The notes below the pieces were generated by a model. It saw only the letters and a list, made by a program, of their open reading frames with translations, was not told where the DNA came from and made no database searches. A program made the position numbers and the translations under genes. This document shows, piece after piece, positions 43,233 to 53,611 of a stretch of 64,000 bases of DNA; the stretch's first letter is position 1; each line of letters begins with the position of its first letter. The stretch spans positions 266,163-330,162 of the forward strand of contig JANINS010000004.1 of the NCBI GenBank assembly GCA_024508725.1, written 5' to 3'. This DNA comes from Chitinophagaceae bacterium. Lineage in GTDB: Bacteria > Bacteroidota > Bacteroidia > Chitinophagales > Chitinophagaceae.

Positions 43233-43265
43233 ACTAAGAGCGGCTTCTATCGAGCCGCTCTTAGT
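43233..43265 (+). terminator. Hairpin after the PID-CTERM-like gene
   Basis: A 13-bp perfect stem ACTAAGAGCGGCT/AGCCGCTCTTAGT with a 7-nt loop, 3 bp after the stop. The downstream T tract is weak (TGTACG), so it may also stabilise the mRNA end. Confidence 0.75.
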
Positions 43266-43441
43266 TGTACGCTACTTAAGAATCGGGTGGCTTTCTATTA
43301 TCAATTCGGCAACGTTTGCATAGAAAAAAAACAGGTAGACCACTCGAAACGAGGTAATTGAAAGTAATTTGAAACCTGATTGCCTAAAAATGCTGTGATT
43401 TTCGTTTAGAAAATGCTCACTAAAACTAACAAACTTGCCTT

Positions 43442-46435
43442 ATGAGAAAGATAACTTTACTCTCTTCCTTCCTGTTTTTCTTAGTGATAGTTACGAATGC
43501 TCAAACTACGAACATGAGATTCGGTGCAGACTTTACCGGTAGTCCTGCATCTTATACTTTTACCTCAACCGATGTTGCACACCCTACAAGTTCAACTTTC
43601 TCCACAAGTAGTAATAATCTTTGTGTTGGTGCATCCAGAAGAACACAAATAAGTTCTATAATACTTAGGCTTGTTAGTACCAGTGCGGGAACAATTTCTA
43701 TTCAAGGTCAAAGTTCCGGAAGTACTCAACGAACATTAACTAAACTGGAAACAGCGTCATCACTTGCTGGTACATTTACTGAAATACCGGCTGCCAATTA
43801 TACTACCTCTAGTACGATAAGCTCAAGTTCAACTTGCGGTACATTAGATATTAGTGGATTGACCATTCCTGTTGGCACTTACATAAAATTTACATTCAGT
43901 GGCAACATAAATGTCAGCGGTTTTGATGTTACTGCGGCAGCATCAGGAACACCATCCACGCAAGCTACAAATGTAAATTTCACCAACATTGCTCAAACAG
44001 CAATGACCATTAACTGGACTAGAGGAAATGGTAGTAATGTAGCGGTATTTGTGAAGCAAGGTGCTGGTGCAATTACTAATCCTACAGATGGAGTTGATTA
44101 TACTGCAAATGCAGTTTTTGGTACCGGAACACAATTGGGGTCGTCAGGATACTATTGTGTTTATAATGGTAATGCTTCATCAGTAAATGTTACAGGTTTA
44201 ACTACATCCACTACATATTATGTGCAGGTTTTCGAATTCAATGGAGTAGGTGCAACTACTAAATATCTTACAACAACAGCTACCAATAATCCTAACAGTC
44301 AAACTACTGCGGCTCCTCCATCTGATTATCGATCAAACGGATCGGGTGATTGGAGTAATACCGCTATATGGGAAACTTATAATGGATCTGCCTGGATAGC
44401 TGCAACCTCAGCTCCAGACCTCGCAGCTGCAAATATTACAGTGAGAAATGGTCATACTATAAACATCACAGCCAATTTATCGCTTGATGAAATAACTATT
44501 GAAAATGGTGCTGCCGTTAATATAAATGGTGGAGCGAATGTTACCATAGCGAACGGCACAGGTACTGATGTAACTTTAAATGGTACGATAAAAAACATTG
44601 GAACATTCACCCTTGCATCTGGTGCTACAATGAATGTGGGTGCAACAGGTGTATATGAAGATGCTCAACCTGCAACTGCCGGAACGATAACTATTCCAAC
44701 AGCAACATGGGCTAATGGTTCAACATTTGTCTTATCGGGATTGATAGGAGTGGCTGCTACAGATTATATCGGTCTGCAAGGTGTGAAACAAAGCTTTTCA
44801 AACTTTAAGATCAACACACCAAACCTGCTGACTAAGCTTTTACTCACCAGGAATGGCGGAACATCCGCTCCGTATATGGAGATCACAGGTACTTTAACTG
44901 TTGATGCTACAGGTACAGGCTCAGGTATTCAGATTCTAAGTACAGGTAATAATAATAATACATTGGTTGTAGGTAATTATGTTCAAAATGGTGGCAATGT
45001 TCAGGCATTACACAATGCAGGTAGTGCAGCGACAAGAAATGTAACTGTCCTGGGTAATTTCACATTAACGAATAATGCGGTGTACGATATTGCGAATACT
45101 ACAGGTACTACCGCAACAAATATTACTTATACGAATATTGGCGGCAATTTATCTGTTGCATCTACAGCAACATTACAACGTACTCAGGCTGCTGCAGGTC
45201 CTGTTGCAGCAATAGTTCTCAATGGAACCGCTCCGCAAAGTGTTACATCAGGTCTTACTGCAGGTACACTTAACTATACCATCAACAATGCTGCAGGTGT
45301 AACACTCAATAATGATATTACAATAAATGGCGTTCTAACATTTACCTCAGGAAAACTCACTACCGGTTCTAATAAAATAGTGGTAAGTTCTACTGGTTCT
45401 ATTTCAGGGGGAGGAACAGGATGGGTGATTGGAAATCTTCAAAAAGCTGTTGCAGCAGCTGCAACAGCAGTAAGTTTTGAAATCGGAGGAACAGATGCAT
45501 ACAGACCGGTCTCTTTAAGTTTTTCAACTCCTGTAACTACAGGTGGAGATATAACTGCATCAGTGTCTCAGACTGCAGGAGATCATCCGAATATTTCTGG
45601 ATCAGGTCTTAACGCAAACAAATCTGTTAATCGTTATTGGATGATCAATAATAACGGATTGGTAAATGCAGATTATGCTGCTACCATTACTTTCGATGCT
45701 GCCGATGTAGATGCAGGAGCTAATACATCTAATTTTATAGTAAAGAAATACGATGGTTCGGCATGGTCTGCACCAACAACTGGTACAAAAACATCGACGT
45801 CCATCCAGTTGTCAGAGACATCTGCTTTAGCTGCATCAAGCCAGTTTGCAATAGGAGAGGCTTCAACCTTGCCTGTTACGATCTCAGGCTTTAAAGGAGA
45901 AGTTCTGGCTTCAGGAAATAAACTCAACTGGACAACTTCAACTGAAATGAATAATAAAGGTTTTGAAGTTGAGCGTAGTGTTGATGGTAGAACATTCTCA
46001 TCTATTGGATTTATATCTTCTAAAGGAGATAGAGGAAATAGTTCATCAAGCTTAAGCTACAGCTTTGACGATCTTAAACCTTTTGCAGGCGTAAATTATT
46101 ACAGGCTGAAGCAGGTAGACAATGATGGAAGATCAACAACAAGTAGTACGATCTCATTAGCCAGGAGTACTGAAAAAATTTCGATCACAAGCGTATATCC
46201 AAATCCTGTAACAACCGGTTTAACGGTAGTGATCACCTCACCAAAAAAGAAAGTGTTGCGAATGATTATTTCTGATATGGCGGGTAAGATTGTTGTTAAC
46301 TCCAACATGAATATTCAAAGTGGCGCTAATAAGCAAAACATTAATACATCTAACCTTGCCCCTGGTACATATACCATAAAATTTGTTTGTGCTGAAGGTT
46401 GCGAAACACTTATCCAGCATTTTATTAAGCAATAA
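43442..46435 (+). CDS. Large cell-surface protein with T9SS type A sorting domain
   Basis: A 997-residue secreted protein with a signal peptide ending VTNAQ. An N-terminal beta domain is followed by an FN3-like module (WTRGNGSNVAVFVKQGAG, DYTANAVFGTG, TTYYVQVFEFNG) clearly related to the module in the 1509-residue neighbour, then Thr/Gly-rich repeats. A KLNWTTSTEMNNKGFEVERS domain common before T9SS tails precedes the type A CTD (VYPNPVTTGLTVV and APGTYTIKFV). It is probably a paralogous adhesin or matrix protein. A strong terminator follows. Confidence 0.9.
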   Translation: MRKITLLSSFLFFLVIVTNAQTTNMRFGADFTGSPASYTFTSTDVAHPTSSTFSTSSNNLCVGASRRTQISSIILRLVSTSAGTISIQGQSSGSTQRTLTKLETASSLAGTFTEIPAANYTTSSTISSSSTCGTLDISGLTIPVGTYIKFTFSGNINVSGFDVTAAASGTPSTQATNVNFTNIAQTAMTINWTRGNGSNVAVFVKQGAGAITNPTDGVDYTANAVFGTGTQLGSSGYYCVYNGNASSVNVTGLTTSTTYYVQVFEFNGVGATTKYLTTTATNNPNSQTTAAPPSDYRSNGSGDWSNTAIWETYNGSAWIAATSAPDLAAANITVRNGHTINITANLSLDEITIENGAAVNINGGANVTIANGTGTDVTLNGTIKNIGTFTLASGATMNVGATGVYEDAQPATAGTITIPTATWANGSTFVLSGLIGVAATDYIGLQGVKQSFSNFKINTPNLLTKLLLTRNGGTSAPYMEITGTLTVDATGTGSGIQILSTGNNNNTLVVGNYVQNGGNVQALHNAGSAATRNVTVLGNFTLTNNAVYDIANTTGTTATNITYTNIGGNLSVASTATLQRTQAAAGPVAAIVLNGTAPQSVTSGLTAGTLNYTINNAAGVTLNNDITINGVLTFTSGKLTTGSNKIVVSSTGSISGGGTGWVIGNLQKAVAAAATAVSFEIGGTDAYRPVSLSFSTPVTTGGDITASVSQTAGDHPNISGSGLNANKSVNRYWMINNNGLVNADYAATITFDAADVDAGANTSNFIVKKYDGSAWSAPTTGTKTSTSIQLSETSALAASSQFAIGEASTLPVTISGFKGEVLASGNKLNWTTSTEMNNKGFEVERSVDGRTFSSIGFISSKGDRGNSSSSLSYSFDDLKPFAGVNYYRLKQVDNDGRSTTSSTISLARSTEKISITSVYPNPVTTGLTVVITSPKKKVLRMIISDMAGKIVVNSNMNIQSGANKQNINTSNLAPGTYTIKFVCAEGCETLIQHFIKQ

Positions 46436-46455
46436 AAATCACCTTAAAAAAATAT

Positions 46456-46484
46456 AAAAACCTCAGATTAGTCTGAGGTTTTTT
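46456..46484 (+). terminator. Rho-independent terminator after the 997-residue surface protein gene
   Basis: Stem AAAAACCTCAGA/TCTGAGGTTTTT around a TTAG loop, followed by T residues (TTGTTTT). Confidence 0.93.
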
Positions 46485-46543
46485 TGTTTTATGAGCTTAC
46501 ATGTAAAAGAAATTATATGCATGTTGCGAACAGGTTTTATAAT

Positions 46544-46558
46544 GGTAACGATTGCGTA
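46544..46558 (+). promoter_or_regulatory. Shared leader element GGTAACGATTGCGTA
   Basis: Matches the right half of the palindrome at 53300 and of the near-palindrome at 38262; the left half is not conserved here. It lies 85 bp upstream of the 2180-residue adhesin start. A CCGAAGC block follows about 40 bp later, as it does 38 bp after the 53307 copy. Confidence 0.4.
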
Positions 46559-46643
46559 GAAAGCTATGGTATGTCAGGCAGCACCGAAGCATAATTAGGT
46601 AACTTGCCTCTTGACTAACTGCAACTATACATACGCTTACTAT

Positions 46644-49600
46644 ATGAATCAGAATTACTGCTTGCGAAGGATCAATGGCTTCCGTAGAAAAATTGCTTAT
46701 ACATCAATCTTCACAAGAATTATAGCACTGATTGTTTTTATTGCTTGTTTTAATTCATCCACAAAAGCACAATTAGTTCAAACTTTTGAATTTACCGGCC
46801 TTAGCTATAATGCCACTTTATTAGGTTATGAGAAACCTGGCGTAGGAATTTTTTATCGTGCAACCAATGGTGGTGCGTATACATTTGGCAGTGTGTCATG
46901 TTATGGTGCTAATATTTCTGCGCAGCTTAATAGCAGCCAGTTTTATTTTAAAGCAGAAAAGCCGATCAATTCAGTTATTATTAAAGGACAAGGATCTGGA
47001 AGTAACAGAAGTGTAAATAACCTGCAAACAAGTGCAACACTTAATGGCGCTTATACAACAATAGGATATACCAGTGGTAACACAGGTGTTGCAGGTAATA
47101 CTTGTGGTACAATACTCGTTACACCCACCACTCCTATACCTGCAGGAACTTTTGTAAGATTTGGTTTTTCGGGTGGATTTACAGTAACATCTGTGGAGTT
47201 TAATTTTGTTCCAACAGGAACACCTCCTACGGTAGTTACAAACTCAGTTACATGTGGTCAAAATACTGCATCGGTAAACGGTACTGTAACACCTGGAACA
47301 ATGCCATTGGAATCAAGTGGAATCATATGGAGCACTTCTAATACCAATCTCGACATTAGTCTTTCTACCAAAACGATCAATACACCATCTTCCACCACAA
47401 GCTTCACTAATACGGCAACAGGTTTAACGCCTGCTACAAATTATTATTATACAGCGTATGTAAAGGACCTTGCCGGAAATGTATATTATGGTTCTACACT
47501 AACCTGTTCAACCTTGCCACCAACAATTCCGGTTCTCACTACAGTACCGGGTTTCAACATTTATTCGTACAAGGCATCTTCCGGTGGTTCTAACATTGAT
47601 AGTGGCGGAATGCCTATTACACAAAAGGGGATCTGCTGGAGTATTACACCCAATCCAACAATAAATTCTTCCAAAACAATGGAAGGAGCTAATGGCAATG
47701 ATTTTAGCAGCGTAATGAGAGTATTTGCACCGTGTGCTACTTATTATGTTCGGGCCTATGCAGTGAATGCAGTTGGTGTTGGTTATGGAAATGAAATACA
47801 AATACAAACTTCATGTCCGGCAGCGCCTGCTTTAGTAGCGAATCCGCTTTCACTCAACTTTGGTAATATTCCTTTCAATACTGCTTCTACTGTTTTCAGC
47901 TATACACTTACAGGTTACAATCTTAGTCCTGCTTCAGGTAATATTACAATCACTCCTCCTGCAGGATATACAGTGTCAACTTCTGCCAACAGTGGTTTTA
48001 CAAGTCCTTTAGTGATTCCTTATAATGGAAGCAGTTTAGTAAAAACGATCTTTGTTAAACTGGCTACTAATTCTTACGGAACTTTTAACGGTGGTATTGT
48101 TCATTCAGGTGGAGGAGTTGCAGTTGCAGAAGCAGATACAGTAAACCTGAAAGGTGTGATCATCCCAGATCCGAATATCACTACAAACTCAGGAACTGAT
48201 TTCTGGACGGGATTTGGATACCAGGAAAAGATGAAAGAACCTTCTGGTGATGCTGATGAAACAAAGATGTCAATCTACATTTCTGTTCCGTTAGGTAGTT
48301 CACCAGCAATGGTGAATGTAGAGCTGCCGGGAATTCCCGGAGCTACCGGCTTCCCTAAACAAAACCTTGTTGTTAATCCTGGTAGTGTAATAGAAGTAAC
48401 CGGTTTCCCAACAGGAGGACCTAATAAACTTAATCCAACCGGTTTACCCGATTCAAGACTTTACTATACCGGTGTAAGTTCTAGAGGTGTACATATCTAC
48501 AGTACCAATGGTGTTCCTGTTTCTGTTTGGATGCATACTTATGCAGATAATAATTCTGCAGCAGGAGCAATGTTGTTCCCAACGAATACATGGAATAATC
48601 AATATACGGTTCAGGCTTACGGCGGTACGAGTAACAATTCGAATCCAAACTCATTCTTCTTCGTGGTAGCCAATGAAAACAATACGCCTATCTGGTTTAA
48701 ACCAAGTGAAGATGTACTTGATTCTTCCCTGGCAACACTTTTTACGGATGGTCATGTTGCTGCTAACGTAAAGTATCAGAAAGGAGTGGAGTATGGACCG
48801 ATCATTTTGAACAAAGGTGATGTATTCAATGCAATGGGTTTTATACAAGGTTCCGGATCCAGTGCTTTTGGTAAAGACCTGTCAGGAAGTACAGTAAGAA
48901 CAACCTGTGATAAAAAGATCGCTGTGTTTGGTGGTAACGGAAGATGTTTGGTAAATGCAAGTATATGTTCTGCCACATCAGGATCTGATCACATGATCCA
49001 GCAGATGTTTCCTGGGGTAGCCTGGGGTACACGTTTCCTCACAGTGCCTACAAAAACGATGGAGTACAACATCTTTAGAATAAATGTGAGCGATATAACC
49101 ACCCAGGTAAAAGTTAATAACGTTACTCAAACAAACCTCATCAATGGTTTGTACTACCAGGTGGAAACAACAGCTCCGTTATTGATAACAAGTGATAAAC
49201 CGGTAAACGTTACACAATTCATTGTAGCGGGTCAGTGTAATACTTCAAAAGGTGGTAAAGGAGATGGCGATCCGGAGATGATCATCCTTAGCCCTGTTCA
49301 ACAAGCGATCAACAGTGCAACAGTGTATTCAGCCACAATAAAAAAATCCAGTGCAAGTGCAAACGGACATTATATAAATGTTGTGATCAAACAAGGTGGT
49401 ATTGCCAGCTTCAGATTGGATGGATTAACAACTGCTGACACCGGTCGTAGCCAGGTAGGTGCCAATGCAACAAACTGTTACGATTTCGGTGGTACTATAA
49501 ATATTCAAAATGCATTTCAGCCGCATCCTGCAGATCCAACTTATTATTATGCAAAGTTCAGGGTGAATCCTGGAATGGCACACAGGTTATATTCTGATTC

Positions 49601-52600
49601 AACCTTCAATGCAATTGCTTATGGTATGGGAAGTGGTGAGAGTTATGGATACAATGCAGGAACAAACATTAAAGACCTTACAAAGCCACTGTTTGTCGAT
49701 AATCCATATTTGTCAAACAATACAAACAATACAGCCTGTACCAATAACCCGATCACTTTAAAAGCGGTATTACCATATCCTCCTGCACAGGTAGATAGCA
49801 TCAGGTGGTATATGAGTAGTGTTGCAGGTGCTTCTCCACAAGCAGATCATACAGTGTATCATCCAACATCAGACAGCACATTTACTTCTGATGGAGTGGC
49901 TTATTATGTTTATAAGAATCCTGTTCCTTATACATTCTCAACGGCTGGTAGTTACAATATAACAGGCATCGTGGGTGGAACATTTGCAACCCAGTGTGGA
50001 AGTACAACGCCTTTAAATTTTAACCTGAATATCGTTGATCCGGGCTACGCAGATTTCAACATCCAGTACAACCCTTGTATTGATGATACTGTTCGTTTTA
50101 CGGATGCATCTTCTGGTAATGGATTTTCTATCACTAAATGGAGATGGGATTTTGGTGATCTTTCAATCGATTCGATTCAAAATCCAAAGAAGAAGTATGC
50201 AACACATTCTATTTACAGTATTAAGTTAAGAGCGATCAACAGCATCGGCTGCTATGCAGATACAATCAAAGTACTGGATATGACTTCTCAGCTTATTGCA
50301 AAGTTTGGTAAAGCTGATACACTTTGTGCAGCCAGTGTTGTGATCTTCAGTGATTCTTCTTCCAATGCCGGACTCAGTGGTGCGATCAATAAATGGTATT
50401 GGGATTATGGTGATGGAGCTAAAGACACCGTTACAGTAAGTAGTAACATGACGCATACTTATACTAATCCCGGTAAATATTATGTAACGCTTAAAGTAGA
50501 AACAGCCGCAGGTTGTACAGCAACTTATCTCGATTCAGTGATGATTCGTCCAATCCCGGTTGCAAACTTTACACCACCTGCCGGTGTGTGTTTACCAGGT
50601 GCTACAAGTTTCACCAATACAACTACAATCAGCGATGGTAATATTGCCAATGTAACATATGCCTGGAGTTTTGGTGATGGAGGAACTTCAACAGCAACAA
50701 GTCCGTCACACACTTACCCTAATACTGCACCACCATCCGGAGGTTATAATGTAGTTCTTACTGCTACATCTCAATATGGATGTGTGGGTACAAAAACTGA
50801 AGTATTAACAGCAGTATACACAAAACCTGTTGCAGCATTTTCCGTTGCAACAAATACATGTTTAAAAGATTCAATTCAGTTTACTGATAATAGTAGCGGA
50901 ACAAATCAAACCATTAATAACTGGTATTGGATGTTTGGCGATAACACAACATCAACTATTCAAAACCCTAAGCATGTGTATGCAACCGAAGGAAGTTATT
51001 CCATCAGGTTAGCAGTGGTGAGTGATAAAGGTTGTGTAAGTGATACATCTGCTCCTGTTGTTGTGAAAGTTAATCCACTTCCTTCTGCAGCATTCGTTTT
51101 GCCTTCTGCATGTTTAACAAGTGGTAGTGTAACTTTTACTGATGCAAGTACGATCACTCCAAATGATGGAACACAATATCCATTCACTCATGCATGGACT
51201 TTTGGAGATCCGGCTTCAGGTGCTGCAAATACAGCTTCAACACAAAACGGTCAGCACACTTATACTGCTCCGGGATCTTTCACCATCATTCACCAGGTTA
51301 CAACAGCAAACGGATGTAAAGACTCAGATACCTTGACCTATACTGTAACCGGATCAAGACCATTAGCAGATTTTACCGTTGCAACAAGTCCTTTATGTAG
51401 CAATAAAAAAGTCGATATCAGCAATGCAAGCACTATTGCTATCGGCACAATAACAAAGATCGAAGTAACATGGGATGATGTGAATGCATCTGCAACTTTT
51501 GACACATATAATAATCCATCTGCATCACAAGTTTTTTCGCACACTTATCCGGATTTCCAGGCTCCTGCAACAAAATCTTACACGATCAGGGTGAGAGCTT
51601 ATTCAGGTGCAACCTGTTTTCATGATACTACTAAAGTGATCATATTAAATGCAAGTCCTAAAACACAATTCCTTGCAATGAATGGAATTTGTTTGGGTGA
51701 TACAAGACTTATTACACAAGGTAGCCAGACAAGTACTTTATCCGGTAATGCTTTTTACAGCGGGAATGGAATAACAAATGTGACTGGTCAATTCAATTCA
51801 GTTGTAGCAGGAGCGGGTAATCATCAATTGCAATATTTGTTTGTTACCAATGCGAGTTGTAGAGATTCATCACAAAATAGCATTACCGTTTGGCCGGCTC
51901 CAACTGCAAGCTTCACAATAGGAAGCCCACGATGCGAAAAAAATGCGGTGTCTTTCACTACTACATCTAATGCAGGTGCAGGAACGATCACAGGATATCA
52001 ATGGTCATTTGGTGATGGAAGTCCTGTTTTAAATACAAGCAATACCACCCCGGTTCAACATACTTACGCTGCTGCCAGCAATTACAACGTCTCTTTGCAG
52101 GTGCAAACAAGTAATGGATGTGTGAGCACTATTACTCAGCAAGCTGTAACGATAAACTTGTTGCCGACAGTAGATTTCACTCCACCATCTTCCGTTTGTT
52201 TGCCTGATGGCGGTGCATTGTTTGCTGATAACTCTAGCATTACCGACGGAACACAGGGTAGTTTTTCATATTATTGGACATTTGGCGATGGTGGTATCTC
52301 CCTGCAGAAAGATCCTTTGCACCGCTATACTGCTGTTGGTCCATTCGATGTAAAGCTTCGTATTACTACCGCAAACGGATGTGTTGATTCTTTAAGAAAA
52401 GTATTCAACAATATTCATCCACAACCTAAAGCAAGTTTTATCACTGATCCTCTTGTTGGAGAAGTTTGTTTAGGCGATAGTATTCGTTTTGTAAGCACCA
52501 GCAACGGACTTGACGGTACTGTTACAAAATGGAGATGGGATCTTGGCGATGGAACTACTGATACTACATTCAACTTCTGGCATACTTATACAACAGCTAA

Positions 52601-53186
52601 GAGTTATTCGGTTTCATTGCATGTGTACAATTCACATGATTGTGTAAGTGATACAATAACAAAAACAGTCATCATCGATGGTTATCCTAACCTGAATGCA
52701 GGTCCGGATGTATATCTGTTGCAAGGAAGCTCTGTTGTATTGAATCCAATAGTAACAGGTGCGAATTCTAGTGTTCAGTATTTATGGTCAGGACCTAACC
52801 TCAGTAACACAACTGTAAAAAATCCGATTGCTTCTCCTGCTAATGACCAGGAATACATCGTTAAAGTAACAAACGGATTAGGTTGTAGTGCACAGGATAC
52901 GATGTGGGTGAAACTGTACAGACCACCGGTATTCCCAAATGCATTTTCTCCGAATGGAGATGGAATCAACGATACATGGGAAGTAATCCATCTTAATACA
53001 TACGATAAATCAAAAGTGGAAGTGTTTGACAGGTATGGAAAAGTTGTATTCTCTTCTGTTGGATATAACAAGGCATGGGATGGAACAGCTAACGGAAGAC
53101 CACTTCCGGTTGGAGTGTACTATTATGTAATTCACCTGGGAGTGGTGCCTCAGCCGTTAACGGGATGGATAACATTACTGCGATAA
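46644..53186 (+). CDS. Giant PKD-repeat adhesin with IgGFc-binding domain and type B (CHU_C) T9SS signal
   Basis: A 2180-residue secreted protein from the ATG at 46644, preferred over the TTG at 46611. After a long basic n-region comes the signal core TRIIALIVFIACF. An N-terminal beta domain leads to repeat modules (GTVTPGTMPLESSGIIWSTS) and a large IgGFc-binding-type domain beginning SGTDFWTGFGYQ. A series of PKD domains follows, with YYWTFGDGG, YQWSFGDGS and KWRWDLGDG hallmarks. The C-terminus is the CHU_C/gliding-type domain (NAFSPNGDGINDTW, then KVEVFDRYGKVVF and AWDGTANGRPLPVGVYYYVI). Adhesins of this type are exported by T9SS and paired with SprF-type proteins, and one is encoded downstream. 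Likely role: surface adhesion or gliding. Confidence 0.93.
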   Translation: MNQNYCLRRINGFRRKIAYTSIFTRIIALIVFIACFNSSTKAQLVQTFEFTGLSYNATLLGYEKPGVGIFYRATNGGAYTFGSVSCYGANISAQLNSSQFYFKAEKPINSVIIKGQGSGSNRSVNNLQTSATLNGAYTTIGYTSGNTGVAGNTCGTILVTPTTPIPAGTFVRFGFSGGFTVTSVEFNFVPTGTPPTVVTNSVTCGQNTASVNGTVTPGTMPLESSGIIWSTSNTNLDISLSTKTINTPSSTTSFTNTATGLTPATNYYYTAYVKDLAGNVYYGSTLTCSTLPPTIPVLTTVPGFNIYSYKASSGGSNIDSGGMPITQKGICWSITPNPTINSSKTMEGANGNDFSSVMRVFAPCATYYVRAYAVNAVGVGYGNEIQIQTSCPAAPALVANPLSLNFGNIPFNTASTVFSYTLTGYNLSPASGNITITPPAGYTVSTSANSGFTSPLVIPYNGSSLVKTIFVKLATNSYGTFNGGIVHSGGGVAVAEADTVNLKGVIIPDPNITTNSGTDFWTGFGYQEKMKEPSGDADETKMSIYISVPLGSSPAMVNVELPGIPGATGFPKQNLVVNPGSVIEVTGFPTGGPNKLNPTGLPDSRLYYTGVSSRGVHIYSTNGVPVSVWMHTYADNNSAAGAMLFPTNTWNNQYTVQAYGGTSNNSNPNSFFFVVANENNTPIWFKPSEDVLDSSLATLFTDGHVAANVKYQKGVEYGPIILNKGDVFNAMGFIQGSGSSAFGKDLSGSTVRTTCDKKIAVFGGNGRCLVNASICSATSGSDHMIQQMFPGVAWGTRFLTVPTKTMEYNIFRINVSDITTQVKVNNVTQTNLINGLYYQVETTAPLLITSDKPVNVTQFIVAGQCNTSKGGKGDGDPEMIILSPVQQAINSATVYSATIKKSSASANGHYINVVIKQGGIASFRLDGLTTADTGRSQVGANATNCYDFGGTINIQNAFQPHPADPTYYYAKFRVNPGMAHRLYSDSTFNAIAYGMGSGESYGYNAGTNIKDLTKPLFVDNPYLSNNTNNTACTNNPITLKAVLPYPPAQVDSIRWYMSSVAGASPQADHTVYHPTSDSTFTSDGVAYYVYKNPVPYTFSTAGSYNITGIVGGTFATQCGSTTPLNFNLNIVDPGYADFNIQYNPCIDDTVRFTDASSGNGFSITKWRWDFGDLSIDSIQNPKKKYATHSIYSIKLRAINSIGCYADTIKVLDMTSQLIAKFGKADTLCAASVVIFSDSSSNAGLSGAINKWYWDYGDGAKDTVTVSSNMTHTYTNPGKYYVTLKVETAAGCTATYLDSVMIRPIPVANFTPPAGVCLPGATSFTNTTTISDGNIANVTYAWSFGDGGTSTATSPSHTYPNTAPPSGGYNVVLTATSQYGCVGTKTEVLTAVYTKPVAAFSVATNTCLKDSIQFTDNSSGTNQTINNWYWMFGDNTTSTIQNPKHVYATEGSYSIRLAVVSDKGCVSDTSAPVVVKVNPLPSAAFVLPSACLTSGSVTFTDASTITPNDGTQYPFTHAWTFGDPASGAANTASTQNGQHTYTAPGSFTIIHQVTTANGCKDSDTLTYTVTGSRPLADFTVATSPLCSNKKVDISNASTIAIGTITKIEVTWDDVNASATFDTYNNPSASQVFSHTYPDFQAPATKSYTIRVRAYSGATCFHDTTKVIILNASPKTQFLAMNGICLGDTRLITQGSQTSTLSGNAFYSGNGITNVTGQFNSVVAGAGNHQLQYLFVTNASCRDSSQNSITVWPAPTASFTIGSPRCEKNAVSFTTTSNAGAGTITGYQWSFGDGSPVLNTSNTTPVQHTYAAASNYNVSLQVQTSNGCVSTITQQAVTINLLPTVDFTPPSSVCLPDGGALFADNSSITDGTQGSFSYYWTFGDGGISLQKDPLHRYTAVGPFDVKLRITTANGCVDSLRKVFNNIHPQPKASFITDPLVGEVCLGDSIRFVSTSNGLDGTVTKWRWDLGDGTTDTTFNFWHTYTTAKSYSVSLHVYNSHDCVSDTITKTVIIDGYPNLNAGPDVYLLQGSSVVLNPIVTGANSSVQYLWSGPNLSNTTVKNPIASPANDQEYIVKVTNGLGCSAQDTMWVKLYRPPVFPNAFSPNGDGINDTWEVIHLNTYDKSKVEVFDRYGKVVFSSVGYNKAWDGTANGRPLPVGVYYYVIHLGVVPQPLTGWITLLR

Positions 53187-53207
53187 TATTTTGTTTTTTA
53201 TCGATAG

Positions 53208-53235
53208 AAAAGGATGGTAGTGATTCCATCCTTTT
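53208..53235 (+). terminator. Rho-independent terminator after the 2180-residue adhesin gene
   Basis: Stem AAAAGGATGG/CCATCCTTTT with an 8-nt loop, followed by TTGTTTT. Confidence 0.92.
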
Positions 53236-53299
53236 TTGTTTTACTACAAGTGAAACTATAGTGCATGTCGGGTAATAAAATGCGATATAAAAATGTGAA

Positions 53300-53313
53300 C
53301 GTTACCGGTAACG
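53300..53313. promoter_or_regulatory. Perfect 14-bp palindrome CGTTACCGGTAACG, candidate LacI-type operator
   Basis: A perfect palindrome in the 425-bp region before the PorP/SprF gene, continued at right by ATTGCATA. A second inverted repeat TGCATA...TATGCA lies at 53317-53335. The form resembles operators of LacI/GntR-type (GntR of E. coli) repressors, but no such regulator gene is nearby. Confidence 0.5.
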
Positions 53314-53418
53314 ATTGCATAAATTAAGTATGCAATAACCGTTTCCGAAGCAGATAGTGTGTCTAAATTTAGATCGTCAACGTTCTGTTTGTTGACTGCC
53401 AAAATCTAACTGCTGCAT

Positions 53419-53589
53419 ATGAAACTGAGTGAGATCTCTGCCATTTCTTTATTCCTTTCAGCAGTTGCATACATACCTGTTACTTTATTAGCTTATCTCT
53501 GGTTTACACTATTTTCTTTCAGCAAGTCAAATCATTTTGTTTATATACTCAATCAATCGGGGTCAACCAATAAATCGGTTATAAGTTGA
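53419..53589 (+). CDS. Possible small membrane protein (56 residues)
   Basis: An ATG-started frame of 57 codons in the otherwise gene-free 53187-53611 stretch. It has one strong hydrophobic segment (AISLFLSAVAYIPVTLLAYL, then WFTLFSF) followed by a polar tail (YILNQSGSTNKSVIS). It ends 22 bp before the PorP/SprF start, so it could be translated on the same transcript. No family recognised. It may be a chance frame in the leader. Confidence 0.35.
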   Translation: MKLSEISAISLFLSAVAYIPVTLLAYLWFTLFSFSKSNHFVYILNQSGSTNKSVIS

Positions 53590-53611
53590 TTCTGATTAAT
53601 AAATACTGCTT

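Noticed and set aside
38461-46435. The two type A surface proteins as a recent tandem duplication
   Set aside because: They share the FN3-like module and general composition, but the N-terminal domains and C-terminal tails differ strongly, so the similarity is modular or old.
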